A DNA stretch of 64,000 bases from DATLSM01 sp035534175 (GCA_035534175.1 DATLSM010000014.1:84013-148012), one strand, 5' to 3'. Shown: positions 52,230 to 61,606, counted from the first letter of the stretch. Notes: generated from the letters alone by a model not told the origin. Translations and numbers: made by a program.

Positions 52230-53828
52230 ATGCCCACGGTCCGCGACGCCAGCTTCGACCTGTTCCGCGCGCAGGGGATGACGACGATGTTCGGCAACCC
52301 CGGATCCACCGAGCTGCCGATGCTTGCCCAGTTCCCCACCGACCTGCGCTACGTGCTCGGGTTGCAGGAGGCGGTCGTGGTGGGGATGGCCGACGGCTTC
52401 GCCCAGGCTTCCGGGCAGACCAGCCTGGTCAACCTCCACACCGCGCCGGGGGTCGGCAACGCGATGGGGGCGATCTTCAACGCGCAGGCCAACCACTCGC
52501 CGCTGCTGATCACCGCCGGCCAGCAGGCGCGGGCGCAGATCACCCTGCAGGCGAACCTGACCAACCGCGACGCGACCCGGATGCCGCATCCGCTGGTCAA
52601 GTGGGCCTACGAGCCGCCGCGAGCCGAGGACGTGCCGCTCGCCCTGGCCCGCGGCGCCCACCTTGCGTCGCTGCCGCCGAAGGGCCCGGTCTTCGTCTCG
52701 CTGCCGATGGACGACTGGTACGCCGAGGTCGACGAGACCGATGCCCGCGAGGCGATCGGGCGCAAGGTGACCGGCCGCGCCGCCGCCGAGGCGGAGGCGG
52801 TCAGCCGGCTCGCCGAGCGGCTCGGGGCGGCAAGCAACCCGGTGCTTGTCGCGGGCCCCGACATCGACGCCAGCGGCGCCTGGGCGGTTGCGATCGCCCT
52901 GGCCGAGCGCCAGCGCCTGCCGGTCTGGGCGTCCCCCGCCACCGGCGGCTTCCGCCTCGGCTTCCCCGAGGACCATCCCAACTTCCGCGGGGTGCTGCCG
53001 CCGGCGATCGGCCCGCTCTCCCAGACCCTTGAGGGCCACGATCTGATCCTCGTCGCCGGCAGCTCGATCTTCCCCTACTACCCCCACATTCCCGGCCCAC
53101 TGCTGCCCGAGGGGGCGCGGCTGGTGGCAATCACGAGCGATCCCGACGAGGCCGCGCGCGCCCCGATGGGCGACGCGCTGGTCGCCGACGTGAAGCTCAC
53201 CCTGGAGGCCCTGCTGGAGGCCCTGCCGCAGTCAAGCCGGCCCGCGCCGGAGCCCAACGAGGGGCCGCAGGAGATCCCCGCCGCCGATCCACTCAACCCC
53301 TCGACCGTCTTCTCCGCTCTCGCCGAGGTCTTCCCTGAGGACGGAATCGTCGTGCTCGAGTCTCCCTCCAGCACCCTCGCGCTGCGCAACCAGCTGCGGC
53401 TCTCGCGGCCGGGGAGCTATTACTTCAGCGCCGGCGGCGGCCTGGGCTTCGGCCTCGCCGCCTCGGTCGGGGTCCAGCTCGCCCAGCCCGCTCGCCCGGT
53501 CGTCTGCGTCCTCGGCGAGGGCTCGGCCCAGTATGCGATCACCGCCTTCTGGAGCGCCGTCGCCTACCGCGTGCCGGTCACCTTTCTCGTCCTGCGCAAC
53601 GCCGAGTACGCGATCCTCAAGTGGTTCGCCGAAATGGAGCAGGTGGAGGGGGCGCCCGGCCTGGACCTGCCCGACCTCGACGTCGCCGCGGTTGCCGAGG
53701 GCTACGGCGTCAGCGCCCAGCGGGTCGCGGGGCGCGAGGAGGTCCGTGACGCGTTGGCCAGGGCGCTCGCTTCCTCGGCTCCGGAGCTGGTCGAAATCCC
53801 GGTGGCGCCCGGGATGGCGCTGTTTTAG
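52230..53828 (+). CDS. ThDP-dependent benzoylformate decarboxylase-like enzyme
   Basis: The 532-residue enzyme has the three ThDP-family domains: the N-terminal catalytic Glu in LGLQEAVVVGMADGFAQ, the middle domain near 190-340, and the C-terminal ThDP/Mg site VLGEGSAQYAITAFWSAV ending LRNAEY. The N-terminus (TMFGNPGSTELPML) matches benzoylformate decarboxylase, which makes benzaldehyde from benzoylformate; oxalyl-CoA or other 2-oxo acid decarboxylases are alternatives. It is followed 14 bp later by a 2-hydroxy-acid dehydrogenase. Confidence 0.85.
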   Translation: MPTVRDASFDLFRAQGMTTMFGNPGSTELPMLAQFPTDLRYVLGLQEAVVVGMADGFAQASGQTSLVNLHTAPGVGNAMGAIFNAQANHSPLLITAGQQARAQITLQANLTNRDATRMPHPLVKWAYEPPRAEDVPLALARGAHLASLPPKGPVFVSLPMDDWYAEVDETDAREAIGRKVTGRAAAEAEAVSRLAERLGAASNPVLVAGPDIDASGAWAVAIALAERQRLPVWASPATGGFRLGFPEDHPNFRGVLPPAIGPLSQTLEGHDLILVAGSSIFPYYPHIPGPLLPEGARLVAITSDPDEAARAPMGDALVADVKLTLEALLEALPQSSRPAPEPNEGPQEIPAADPLNPSTVFSALAEVFPEDGIVVLESPSSTLALRNQLRLSRPGSYYFSAGGGLGFGLAASVGVQLAQPARPVVCVLGEGSAQYAITAFWSAVAYRVPVTFLVLRNAEYAILKWFAEMEQVEGAPGLDLPDLDVAAVAEGYGVSAQRVAGREEVRDALARALASSAPELVEIPVAPGMALF

Positions 53829-53842
53829 GCAGGCAGCCGAGG

Positions 53843-56695
53843 ATGGGTCTCCTGCAGCGCAATGTCTCCTCCCTCGCACCGGCGGCGGCTGAGCCCGCTC
53901 CCGACCGCGCTCCGGATGAGATCGCCGCCGGAGCGGCTCAGCCCCTGCGGGCTGAGCTGGAGGCCCTGCTCGGTGCCGAGCGGGTGCTCGGGCGGGCCAG
54001 CGACATCGTCCGCTACGCCTCCGACGCCAGCCCGTACCGCCTTTTCCCCCAGGCGGTTGTGATGGCACACGACGCCGATGATGTGGCCAAGGTGCTGGCC
54101 TACGGTCGCCGCTCGGGCATCCCCGTCACCTTCCGCGCCGGCGGGACCAGCCTCAACGGCCAGGGCCAGAGCGACGGAATCCTGGTCGACGTGCGCCGCC
54201 ATTTCGGCGCCGTCGCGGTGGAGGACGGCGGCGCGATTGCCCGGGTCAAGCCGGGTACGGTTCTGGGCCACGCCAACCGGGTCCTCGCCCCGCACGGGCG
54301 CAAGCTCGGCCCCGACCCGGCCAGCACCGAGATCGCCACCGTCGGCGGCGTGGTGGCCAACAACTCGGGAGGGATGCGCTGCGGCGTGGTCCACGATTCC
54401 TACTCGACCGTGCGCTCGATGACCTTCGTCCTTCCCTCGGGGACCAAGATCGACACCGCCGCTCCAGGCGCCGCCGAGCGCTTCGCCACCGCGGAGCCAG
54501 ACCTGGCTGGGGGCCTGGCGGAGATCCGCGACGAGATCCGCGACGACGCTGGGCTGAGCGATCGCATCCGCCGCAAGTTCGAGATCAAGAACACGACCGG
54601 TTACAGGCTCTGCGCCTTCCTCGACGCCGACGAGCCGCTGGAGATCTTCCGCCGACTGATCGTCGGCTCCGAGGGCACCCTGGCCTTCATCGCCGAGGTC
54701 GTCTTTGAGACCGTCGCACTTCCGGCCCGCACGACCACCGCGTGGGTCCACTTTCCCGGCGTCGATGAGGCGATCGCCCCGGTGCGTGAGCTGGTCGCGA
54801 CCGGCGCGACCGCGGTGGAGCTGATGGTCGCCCCGGCGCTGATCACCGCCGCCTGGAACATGGTCGGCGCTCCGCCGGAGTGGAAGGAGCTGCCGCCGGA
54901 GTCGGCCGTGCTGCTGGTCGAGTTTGGCGCCGCGACGGACGCCGAGCTGGAGGGCTACGTCGAGCGGGCGGGCGAGGTCCTGGCCTCCCACCCGACGATC
55001 CAGCCGATCGAATTTAGCCGCGAGGCGGAGGAGATCCAGCTGGCCTGGAGGGTGCGCGAGGGGTTGCACGGCCTGGTCGGCAGGCTGCGCCCGCCCAGCA
55101 CCGCCTTGATCGTGGAGGACGTCTGCGTGGCGCCCGAGCGGATTGCCGAGGGCGCCCGCGACCTGCAGGCGCTGCTCGGCGAGCACGGTTTCCTCCCCGG
55201 CGTCGCCGGCCACGCCTCCGCCGGCAATCTCCACTTCATGCTCACTCCGGACTTCGCCAAGGCCGAGGACCTGGAGCGCTACGAGACCTTCATGTCGAAG
55301 CTGGTGGAGCTGATCGTCGACCGCTACGACGGCTCGCTGAAGGCCGAGCACGGCACCGGGATCAACATGGCCCCCTACGTGGAGCGCGAGTGGGGGGAGA
55401 AGGCGACCGAGCTGATGTGGCGGGTGAAGCGCCTGGCCGATCCCCAGGGCGTGCTCTCCCCCGGCGTGGTGCTGAATCGCGACCCCGGCGTTCACCTGCG
55501 CAACCTGAAAACCACGCCGCCGATCGAGGAGGTCGCCAACAGCTGCGTGGAGTGCGGCTTCTGCGAGCCGGTCTGCCCCAGTCGTAACCTGACCACGACG
55601 CCGCGACAGCGGATCGTCCTGCGGCGTGAGATGGCCCGCCAGGCGGCGGGCTCGCCGCTGCAACGGGCCCTGCTGGAGGAGTTTTCCTACCAGGCGCTCG
55701 ACACCTGTGCCGCCGACGGCTCCTGCCAGCTCGCCTGCCCGGTGGGGATCGACACCGGCGCTCTGGTCAGGGAGCTGCGCCAGGCGCGCCACACCGAGCG
55801 CTCCGAGGCGCTGGCGCTTGCCGCCGCCCGGCGCTGGGGCGCGATCGAGGCCCTCTCGCGCGCCGGCCTGCGACTCGGCGCCCCGCTCGCCCGTCGCACC
55901 AGGCGCGGCCGCGGGCTGCCGCCGCCGGCCGCCGGGCAGCCGCCGGGGACCGGGCGCGAGGGCGCCGCCGCGCTCTACGTCCCCTCCTGCACCAACCGGA
56001 TCTTCGGCCGGGGGCCATCGGGCGTGGGCAGCCTGCAGGAGGCGCTGGTCGAGGTCTCGCGTCGGGCCGGACTGCCGGTCTGGATTCCCCCCGATCTGGC
56101 GGGCAGCTGCTGCGGGCTGCCGTGGAGCTCGAAGGGCTTTGACCTCGCCCACCGACACAAGGCGAATGAGATGGTCGAGAGGCTCTGGGGCTGGAGCGGC
56201 GGGGGAGAGTTGGCGGTCCTGATCGACGCCTCCTCCTGCACCCACGCGGTCGCCGACCCCGGCGATGGCGTTCTCAGCGAGGCCAATGCCCGCCACCTCG
56301 CCGGGCTGGAGATCCTCGACTCGGTTACCTGGGCGCAGGAGCGCCTGCTGCCCAGGTTGGAGATTCAGCGCAAGGTCGGCTCCGCCGCCGTCCACCCGAG
56401 CTGCGCGACCCGCCGCCTGGGCCTCGCCGCCCGGCTCGGGTCCCTCGCCGGCGCCCTCGCCGAGGAGGTGTACGTGCCGCCCTCGGCGACCTGCTGCGGT
56501 TTCGCCGGCGATCGCGGTATCTCGCATCCCGAGCTGAGCGAGGCGGCGACTCGCGATCAGGCCTCCGAGCTTGCGGGGCGCCGTTTCGACGCCCACCTCT
56601 GCAGCAACCGCACCTGCGAGATCGGCCTCAGCCGAGCAACCGGGGCGCCCTATGAGTCCGTCGTCTTCCTGCTCGAGCGGCTAAGTCGCGCCTGA
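53843..56695 (+). CDS. FAD-linked 2-hydroxy-acid dehydrogenase fused to Fe-S/CCG domains
   Basis: The 950-residue protein combines a PCMH-type FAD domain (RAGGTSLNGQGQSDG, ATVGGVVANNSGGMRCGV), an FAD-oxidase C-terminal domain, two 4Fe-4S motifs (CVECGFCEPVCPSRN; CAADGSCQLACPVG) and two CCG domains (GSCCGLPWSSKG; ATCCGFAGDRG). This is the single-chain D-lactate/D-2-hydroxyglutarate dehydrogenase (Dld-type) architecture that passes electrons to quinone. Directly following the decarboxylase, it could supply a 2-oxo acid. Its end overlaps the convergent SDR by 15 bp. Confidence 0.9.
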   Translation: MGLLQRNVSSLAPAAAEPAPDRAPDEIAAGAAQPLRAELEALLGAERVLGRASDIVRYASDASPYRLFPQAVVMAHDADDVAKVLAYGRRSGIPVTFRAGGTSLNGQGQSDGILVDVRRHFGAVAVEDGGAIARVKPGTVLGHANRVLAPHGRKLGPDPASTEIATVGGVVANNSGGMRCGVVHDSYSTVRSMTFVLPSGTKIDTAAPGAAERFATAEPDLAGGLAEIRDEIRDDAGLSDRIRRKFEIKNTTGYRLCAFLDADEPLEIFRRLIVGSEGTLAFIAEVVFETVALPARTTTAWVHFPGVDEAIAPVRELVATGATAVELMVAPALITAAWNMVGAPPEWKELPPESAVLLVEFGAATDAELEGYVERAGEVLASHPTIQPIEFSREAEEIQLAWRVREGLHGLVGRLRPPSTALIVEDVCVAPERIAEGARDLQALLGEHGFLPGVAGHASAGNLHFMLTPDFAKAEDLERYETFMSKLVELIVDRYDGSLKAEHGTGINMAPYVEREWGEKATELMWRVKRLADPQGVLSPGVVLNRDPGVHLRNLKTTPPIEEVANSCVECGFCEPVCPSRNLTTTPRQRIVLRREMARQAAGSPLQRALLEEFSYQALDTCAADGSCQLACPVGIDTGALVRELRQARHTERSEALALAAARRWGAIEALSRAGLRLGAPLARRTRRGRGLPPPAAGQPPGTGREGAAALYVPSCTNRIFGRGPSGVGSLQEALVEVSRRAGLPVWIPPDLAGSCCGLPWSSKGFDLAHRHKANEMVERLWGWSGGGELAVLIDASSCTHAVADPGDGVLSEANARHLAGLEILDSVTWAQERLLPRLEIQRKVGSAAVHPSCATRRLGLAARLGSLAGALAEEVYVPPSATCCGFAGDRGISHPELSEAATRDQASELAGRRFDAHLCSNRTCEIGLSRATGAPYESVVFLLERLSRA

Positions 56696-57544
56696 GGTAC
56701 CGCCGTCGAGGGCTCTGGCGTCGAGGTCGCGAATCAGCGCCGCCGCCTTGGCGTTGTTTTCCATCCGGCGGTCGAGCAGCGGGTTGATCACCCCTCGCAG
56801 GGCGGAGACGTAGCGCCACCAGCGGGGAACGAAGACCCGGGGTGCCCTCTCTTCGATGCCCCGGACCAGGCCGGCGGCCGCCTCGGCCGGGGTGATTCGC
56901 TTCAGCAGGAAGTCCGGCGACAGTTCGCTGACCCGGCCGCCGTCGGGCTGGGCGAAGGCGTCCTGGACCAGTTTGGTGTCGACCCAGCCGAAGTAGGCGG
57001 TGGTTGAGCTCGCCCCATGCGGGGCGAGCTCAACCCGCAGGGCGCGGCCAAGTGACTCCACTCCCGACTTGGCGACGGCGTAGGGGCTGTTGCCAAAGCC
57101 ATTGGCGAAGGCGTAGACGGAGGAGACGACGACCATCTGCCCGCGGCGCTCGACGATCTGGGGCAGCGCCGCCCGCACGGTGCGCCAGACCCCCAGCAGG
57201 TCAACCTCGAAAACCCGTTCCCACTCCTCGCCGGAGATCGCGCGGGCGGTGGCGAACCGCGACTGGGCGATCCCGGCGTTGGCGATCGCGATGTCGACTC
57301 CGCCGCGCGTCTCGGCGACCTCGGCGACCGCGCGCATCATCGCCGCGGGGTCGGTGACGTCGGCGGCGATCCCGCTGGCGCGCGGGCCGATCCGCTCGGC
57401 CGCCTCCTGCGCCTGATCGAGGTCGAGGTCGAGGACCGCGACGGAGGCCCCGTGCAGGTGCAGGAGCCGAGCCGTCTCGAAGCCGATCCCGCGTGCGGCG
57501 CCGGTCACCAGCGCAACTTTTCCGTTCAGGTCGTAGCGGGGCAC
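56681..57544 (-). CDS. Short-chain dehydrogenase/reductase (classical SDR)
   Basis: The 287-residue SDR has the cofactor motif TGAARGIGFETA, DLDLDQ (Asp favours NAD), NAGIAQ, active-site Ser in VVVSSVYAFANGF and Tyr-x3-Lys in SPYAVAKSG, then a C-terminal region RRMENNAKAAALIRDL. Substrate is unknown; it may act on the aldehyde or alcohol of the neighbouring module. A perfect 15-bp palindrome lies just after the YxxxK motif at codons about 170-181. The gene is divergent from ileS and converges on the Fe-S dehydrogenase. Confidence 0.9.
   Translation of the reverse strand: MPRYDLNGKVALVTGAARGIGFETARLLHLHGASVAVLDLDLDQAQEAAERIGPRASGIAADVTDPAAMMRAVAEVAETRGGVDIAIANAGIAQSRFATARAISGEEWERVFEVDLLGVWRTVRAALPQIVERRGQMVVVSSVYAFANGFGNSPYAVAKSGVESLGRALRVELAPHGASSTTAYFGWVDTKLVQDAFAQPDGGRVSELSPDFLLKRITPAEAAAGLVRGIEERAPRVFVPRWWRYVSALRGVINPLLDRRMENNAKAAALIRDLDARALDGGTSGAT
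57002..57035. repeat. Perfect 15-bp inverted repeat inside the SDR gene
   Basis: Arms GGTTGAGCTCGCCCC (57002-57016) and GGGGCGAGCTCAACC (57021-57035) are exactly complementary, with a four-base loop ATGC. On the minus strand it encodes RVELAPHGASST in frame. Confidence 0.95.
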
Positions 57545-57588
57545 GCAGCGCGCAGACTACCCCCTCCTAGAATCACCTGCTCCCGCTG

Positions 57589-60500
57589 ATGCCCGGCTTT
57601 CGCCCCGTAGACCCACGCCAGTCCTTCCCCAAATTGGAGGAGGGGTTGCTGGGGCGCTGGCGCGAGGCCGACGTCTTCCACCGTTCGCTCGCCAAGCGCG
57701 AGGACGCCGAGGTCTGGAGCTTCTACGAGGGCCCGCCGACGGCCAATGGACGGCCCGGCTCCCATCACGTCCTCGCCCGGGTCTTCAAGGACGTCTATCC
57801 CCGCTACAGGACGATGTGTGGCTACCGGGTTCCGCGCAAGGCGGGCTGGGACTGCCATGGGCTGCCGGTCGAGCTGGAGGTCGAAAAGCAGCTCGGCATC
57901 ACCTCCAAGCAGGAGATCGAGGAGTACGGGATCGACCGGTTCAATGAGCGCTGCCGGGCATCGGTCTTCGAGTACGTCGAGGAGTGGAACCGACTGACCG
58001 AGCGGATCGCCTTCTGGATCGACCTCGAGGACCCCTACGTCACCCTGGACAACGACTACATCGAGTCCGTCTGGTGGTCGCTGCGAAAGATCTGGGAGGA
58101 CGGCCGCCTCTATGAGGGCCACCGGGTCGTCCCCTACTGCCCGCGCTGCGGCACGGCCCTCTCCTCGCATGAGGTGGCCCTCGGCTACAAAGACGTCGAG
58201 GACCCCTCGATCTACATCAAGCTCGCGCTCAGCGCCCCGGCGCCCGCGAGGCCGGAGGGATCAGCCATCGATCCGGCGTCGGTCTCGCCTCCGGCGCCGG
58301 GCGGGTCAGTCGAGTACCTGCTGATTTGGACCACCACTCCCTGGACCCTGCCCGGCAACGTCGCGGTCGCGGTCTCACCGGAGGTGACCTATGTCAAGGC
58401 GCGGGTTGGAGAGGAGACGCTGATCCTCGCCGAGGCGCTGGTGGAGAAGGTGCTGGGCGAGGGAGTCCAGATCGTCGGCCGCCTCCCCGGACGGGACCTC
58501 GTCGGCCTGCAGTACGAGGGCCCGATCTTCGATCTCAGCGACCGTGAGCCCGGCGGCTATCCGCTGATCGCCGGCGACTTCGTCACCACCGAGGACGGCA
58601 CCGGCCTGGTCCACATCGCCCCGGCCTTCGGCGAGGAGGACTTCGAAGCCTCGATCGCCAGCGGCATCTACAACCCCGCCGACGGGCCGCAGTCCCTCTA
58701 CAACCCGGTGCGCCCTGATGGCACCTTCGACCAGCGCGTCACCGGCTTTGAGGGGCGCTTCGTCAAGGACCCCGAGCTCACGCGCGAGTTGATCACCTCG
58801 CTGCAGGAGCGCGGCCTGCTCTTTCGCCAGCAGGCCTACGAGCATTCCTATCCCCACTGTTGGCGCTGCGCGACGCCGCTGATCTACTACGCGACGTCGA
58901 GCTGGTACGTGCGCACCTCCGAGGTCAGGGACCGCCTGCTCGCCAACAACGAGGCGATCGGCTGGCACCCCGCCCACATCAAGCACGGCCGCTTCGGCAA
59001 ATGGCTGGAGGGCAACGTCGACTGGGCGCTTTCCCGCGACCGCTACTGGGGGACGCCGCTGCCGGTCTGGCGTTGCGCCGAGCCGGGGTGCGGCGAGCTG
59101 TTCTGCGCCGGCTCGGTCGCCGAACTGCGCCAGCGCTCCGGCGCTGAGACTCCCGCGGACCTGCACCGCCCCTACATCGACGAGGTGACCGTCGATTGCC
59201 AGGGCTGCGGCGGCGAGATGCGCCGGGTCGACTCGGTGATCGACGCCTGGTATGACAGCGGCGCGATGCCCTTCGCCCAGTTGCACTACCCGTTCGAGAA
59301 CGAGGCGGAGTTCGAGGAGCGCTTCCCGGCCGACTTCATCTGCGAGGCGATCGACCAGACACGCGGCTGGTTCTACACCCTGCTGGCCGAGTCGACGCTG
59401 CTCTTCGACACCTCCAGCTACCGCAACTGCGTCTGCCTCGGCCTGATCCTCGACCCCGAGGGACAGAAGATGTCAAAGAGCCGCGGCAATGTGGTCGAGC
59501 CCTGGGAGGTGATCGAGGCCCACGGCGCCGACGCCTTCCGCTGGTACTACTTGACCGCGCAGCAGCCCTGGTCCGGATACCGCTTCTCGCTCGACACGGT
59601 GGGCGAATCGGTGCGTCAGTTCATGCTCACCCTCTGGAACACCTACTCCTTCTGGGTGCTCTACGCAAACGCCGAGAGGCTCGCCCCTTCGGACTTCGAC
59701 ACATATACCGCCGCCCCGGCGAGGCCGCGGGACTCAGATTTGGATCCGCCGCCGCTGCCGCCTGCGGGGGAGGGCGGGAATGATCTGGATCGCTGGGTGC
59801 TGTCGCGCCTCCAGCACACCGTATCCACGGTGCGTGAGCGGATGGACTCCTTCGACTGCACCGCCGCCGGGCGGGCGATCGCCGAATACGTGGAGGAGCT
59901 CTCCAACTGGTACGTGCGGCTATCGCGGCGACGCTTCTGGGAGGGGGACCGCGCCGCCTTCGCCACCCTTCGTCACTGCCTTCTGCAGACCGCCGCCCTG
60001 CTTGCCCCTTTCACCCCCTTTCTCGCCGAGGAGATCCACCTCAACCTCCTCTGGGGAGAGGGGGAGGAGCCCGGCGAGATGCCCGACTCGGTTCACCTTC
60101 GGGACTTCCCCCTGCCCGATCCGGCGCTTGCCGACCCCGAGCTGGAGACCGCGATGGAGGCGGTCCGCCGCACCGTCGAGCTGGGCCGCGCCGCCCGCGC
60201 CCAGGCCAAGGCTAAGGTGCGCCAGCCCTTGCGCCGCGCGGTGATCGTCGCCAGCGGCGCCGAGCGCGCGGCGATCGAGGCGCGCGCCGGCCTCATCACC
60301 GCCGAGCTGAACGTGAAGGAGCTCGACTTCGTCTCCGAGGAGGCCGACCTCCTCAGTTACGCGGTCAAGCCCAACTACCGTGCCCTGGGGCCTCGCTTCG
60401 GCAAGCGGATGCCACAGGTGGCCGCTGCGGTCGAGGCGCTCGATCCGCTCCACGTGGCCAGGGCGATGGCAGACGGCGGGGAGATCGGCATATCCGTCGA

Positions 60501-60873
60501 CGGCGACGAGCACACCCTCGGCGCCGAGGAGATCACCCTCGCCCTGCAGCCGCTCGATGGCTATGAGGTCGAGGCCGAGGCCGGTCACGCGGTCGCCTTG
60601 GCGCTCCAGCTCGACGACGAGCTGCGGCGCGAGGGCCTGGCCCGGGAGATCCTCCACGCCGTCCAGAACGCCCGCAAAGCGGCCGGGCTGGAGATCACCG
60701 ACCGGATCGAGCTGTCCCTCGCCGGAGATCCGGAGTTGATCGAGGCAGCTCGAGCCCACGAGGCCTATCTCGCCGCCGAGGCTCTGGCCACCTCGGTTGC
60801 CTACGACGCCGACGCGGGCGCGGCGGCCACGATCGAGGGCCGCGAGCTGCGCATCGGCCTCAGCCGCGCCTGA
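57589..60873 (+). CDS. ileS: Isoleucyl-tRNA synthetase
   Basis: The 1094-residue class I synthetase has the HIGH-equivalent GSHH (57-60) after GPPTANGRP, the CP1 editing domain with WTTTPWTLPGN, KMSKS at about 627-631 (QKMSKSRGN), an anticodon-binding domain and the C-terminal region typical of the eukaryote-like (type 2) IleRS, which in other bacteria is associated with mupirocin resistance. In-frame extra segments appear in CP1 (about 217-238, with a palindrome) and ahead of the anticodon-binding domain (PPPLPPAGEGGN). Confidence 0.97.
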   Translation: MPGFRPVDPRQSFPKLEEGLLGRWREADVFHRSLAKREDAEVWSFYEGPPTANGRPGSHHVLARVFKDVYPRYRTMCGYRVPRKAGWDCHGLPVELEVEKQLGITSKQEIEEYGIDRFNERCRASVFEYVEEWNRLTERIAFWIDLEDPYVTLDNDYIESVWWSLRKIWEDGRLYEGHRVVPYCPRCGTALSSHEVALGYKDVEDPSIYIKLALSAPAPARPEGSAIDPASVSPPAPGGSVEYLLIWTTTPWTLPGNVAVAVSPEVTYVKARVGEETLILAEALVEKVLGEGVQIVGRLPGRDLVGLQYEGPIFDLSDREPGGYPLIAGDFVTTEDGTGLVHIAPAFGEEDFEASIASGIYNPADGPQSLYNPVRPDGTFDQRVTGFEGRFVKDPELTRELITSLQERGLLFRQQAYEHSYPHCWRCATPLIYYATSSWYVRTSEVRDRLLANNEAIGWHPAHIKHGRFGKWLEGNVDWALSRDRYWGTPLPVWRCAEPGCGELFCAGSVAELRQRSGAETPADLHRPYIDEVTVDCQGCGGEMRRVDSVIDAWYDSGAMPFAQLHYPFENEAEFEERFPADFICEAIDQTRGWFYTLLAESTLLFDTSSYRNCVCLGLILDPEGQKMSKSRGNVVEPWEVIEAHGADAFRWYYLTAQQPWSGYRFSLDTVGESVRQFMLTLWNTYSFWVLYANAERLAPSDFDTYTAAPARPRDSDLDPPPLPPAGEGGNDLDRWVLSRLQHTVSTVRERMDSFDCTAAGRAIAEYVEELSNWYVRLSRRRFWEGDRAAFATLRHCLLQTAALLAPFTPFLAEEIHLNLLWGEGEEPGEMPDSVHLRDFPLPDPALADPELETAMEAVRRTVELGRAARAQAKAKVRQPLRRAVIVASGAERAAIEARAGLITAELNVKELDFVSEEADLLSYAVKPNYRALGPRFGKRMPQVAAAVEALDPLHVARAMADGGEIGISVDGDEHTLGAEEITLALQPLDGYEVEAEAGHAVALALQLDDELRREGLAREILHAVQNARKAAGLEITDRIELSLAGDPELIEAARAHEAYLAAEALATSVAYDADAGAAATIEGRELRIGLSRA
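58251..58295. repeat. Nested palindrome inside ileS
   Basis: Outer arms GCCGGAGG (58251-58258) and CCTCCGGC (58288-58295) enclose GGATC (58258-58262) and GATCC (58270-58274). It encodes a Pro/Ala/Gly-rich segment just before the conserved EYLLIWTTTPW motif. Confidence 0.6.
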
Positions 60874-61017
60874 AACCAAGGATCAAAGCTCCGCCCCTCA
60901 CCTGATCGGGCTCCCTCCCCCCAGCTGGCCGCGGGACCGACCATCCGAATGGAGCCGGAGGGCCCGCGGCGAAACGGCCCGCGCTGGGACCCGATCCCTG
61001 GCCAAAACGGCGCCGGG

Positions 61018-61194
61018 CTAATCGGAGGGCTCGCCGATGATGAAGTCCGACTTCGGCGAGTCGGAGAACTTCACCCAGCAGTGCTCGGGAGCCGCACCGG
61101 CCACCTCCACCAGCGCCGCCTCGATGCGCTTGGCGATCTCCGCCTTCTGCTCGTCGGTTCGCCCCTCGAACCAGTGAACGTGGACGAACGGCAT
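61018..61194 (-). CDS. 4-Oxalocrotonate tautomerase-family small protein
   Basis: A 58-codon gene encodes MPFVHVHWFEGRTDEQKAEI and continues with an amphipathic helix and VKFSDSPKSDFIIG. Pro2, exposed after Met removal, is the catalytic base of the tautomerase superfamily, and the length is typical of 4-OT subunits (about 60 residues). The family's usual Arg residues at the second strand are partly different, so the exact reaction is not clear. It lies 23 bp downstream of trxA on the same strand. Confidence 0.85.
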   Translation of the reverse strand: MPFVHVHWFEGRTDEQKAEIAKRIEAALVEVAGAAPEHCWVKFSDSPKSDFIIGEPSD

Positions 61195-61217
61195 CGCTGC
61201 AGGGAGCCCGCCTCGCC

Positions 61218-61544
61218 CTAGGCGAGTGCCGGCTCGAGCTCGGCCTCGAGGCGTCGCTTGGGCATCGCCCCGACGACTTTCTTGGCGATCGCGCCGTCCT
61301 TGAAGAGGATCATGGTCGGGATTGAGAGCACTTCGTATTGGGCGGCGCTCTGCTGGTTCTCATCGACGTTGAGGCTGAGGATGTTGAGGTCCTCCCGCTC
61401 GCCGTCGATCTCCTCGAGGACCGGGTGGACGACCCGGCAGGGCCCGCACCAGGGGGCCCAGAAATCGACCAGGACCGGGCCCTCGGCCTCTAGGACCTGG
61501 GACTTAAAGGTGGCGTCTGTCACGTCGCGGAGTTTGCCTGTCAC
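61218..61544 (-). CDS. trxA: Thioredoxin
   Basis: The 108-residue protein has the thioredoxin active site DFWAPWCGPCRVVHPVL, the buried Asp in VLVDFWAPW, the cis-Pro loop IPTMILFKDG and the final helix. It reduces cytosolic disulfides. Two inverted repeats lie upstream at 61575-61606, and a TATACT box is present on the minus strand near 61602-61607. The tautomerase gene follows and may be co-transcribed. Confidence 0.96.
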   Translation of the reverse strand: MTGKLRDVTDATFKSQVLEAEGPVLVDFWAPWCGPCRVVHPVLEEIDGEREDLNILSLNVDENQQSAAQYEVLSIPTMILFKDGAIAKKVVGAMPKRRLEAELEPALA

Positions 61545-61574
61545 TGGAATCGCTCTCCTGGGTGTCGAGGTTCA

Positions 61575-61606
61575 GGCGCTCAAGCGCCCAATACTTCAAA
61601 AAGTAT
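61575..61606. repeat. Two adjacent inverted repeats upstream of trxA
   Basis: GGCGCT-CA-AGCGCC (61575-61588) is followed two bases later by ATACTT-CAAA-AAGTAT (61591-61606). They lie 30-60 bases upstream of the trxA start and could be an operator or a 5' UTR structure. Confidence 0.5.

Noticed and set aside
53825..56596. Minus-strand 923-codon open frame
   Set aside because: It is the antisense shadow of the FAD/Fe-S dehydrogenase; long antisense frames are expected in very GC-rich DNA, and it has no domain.
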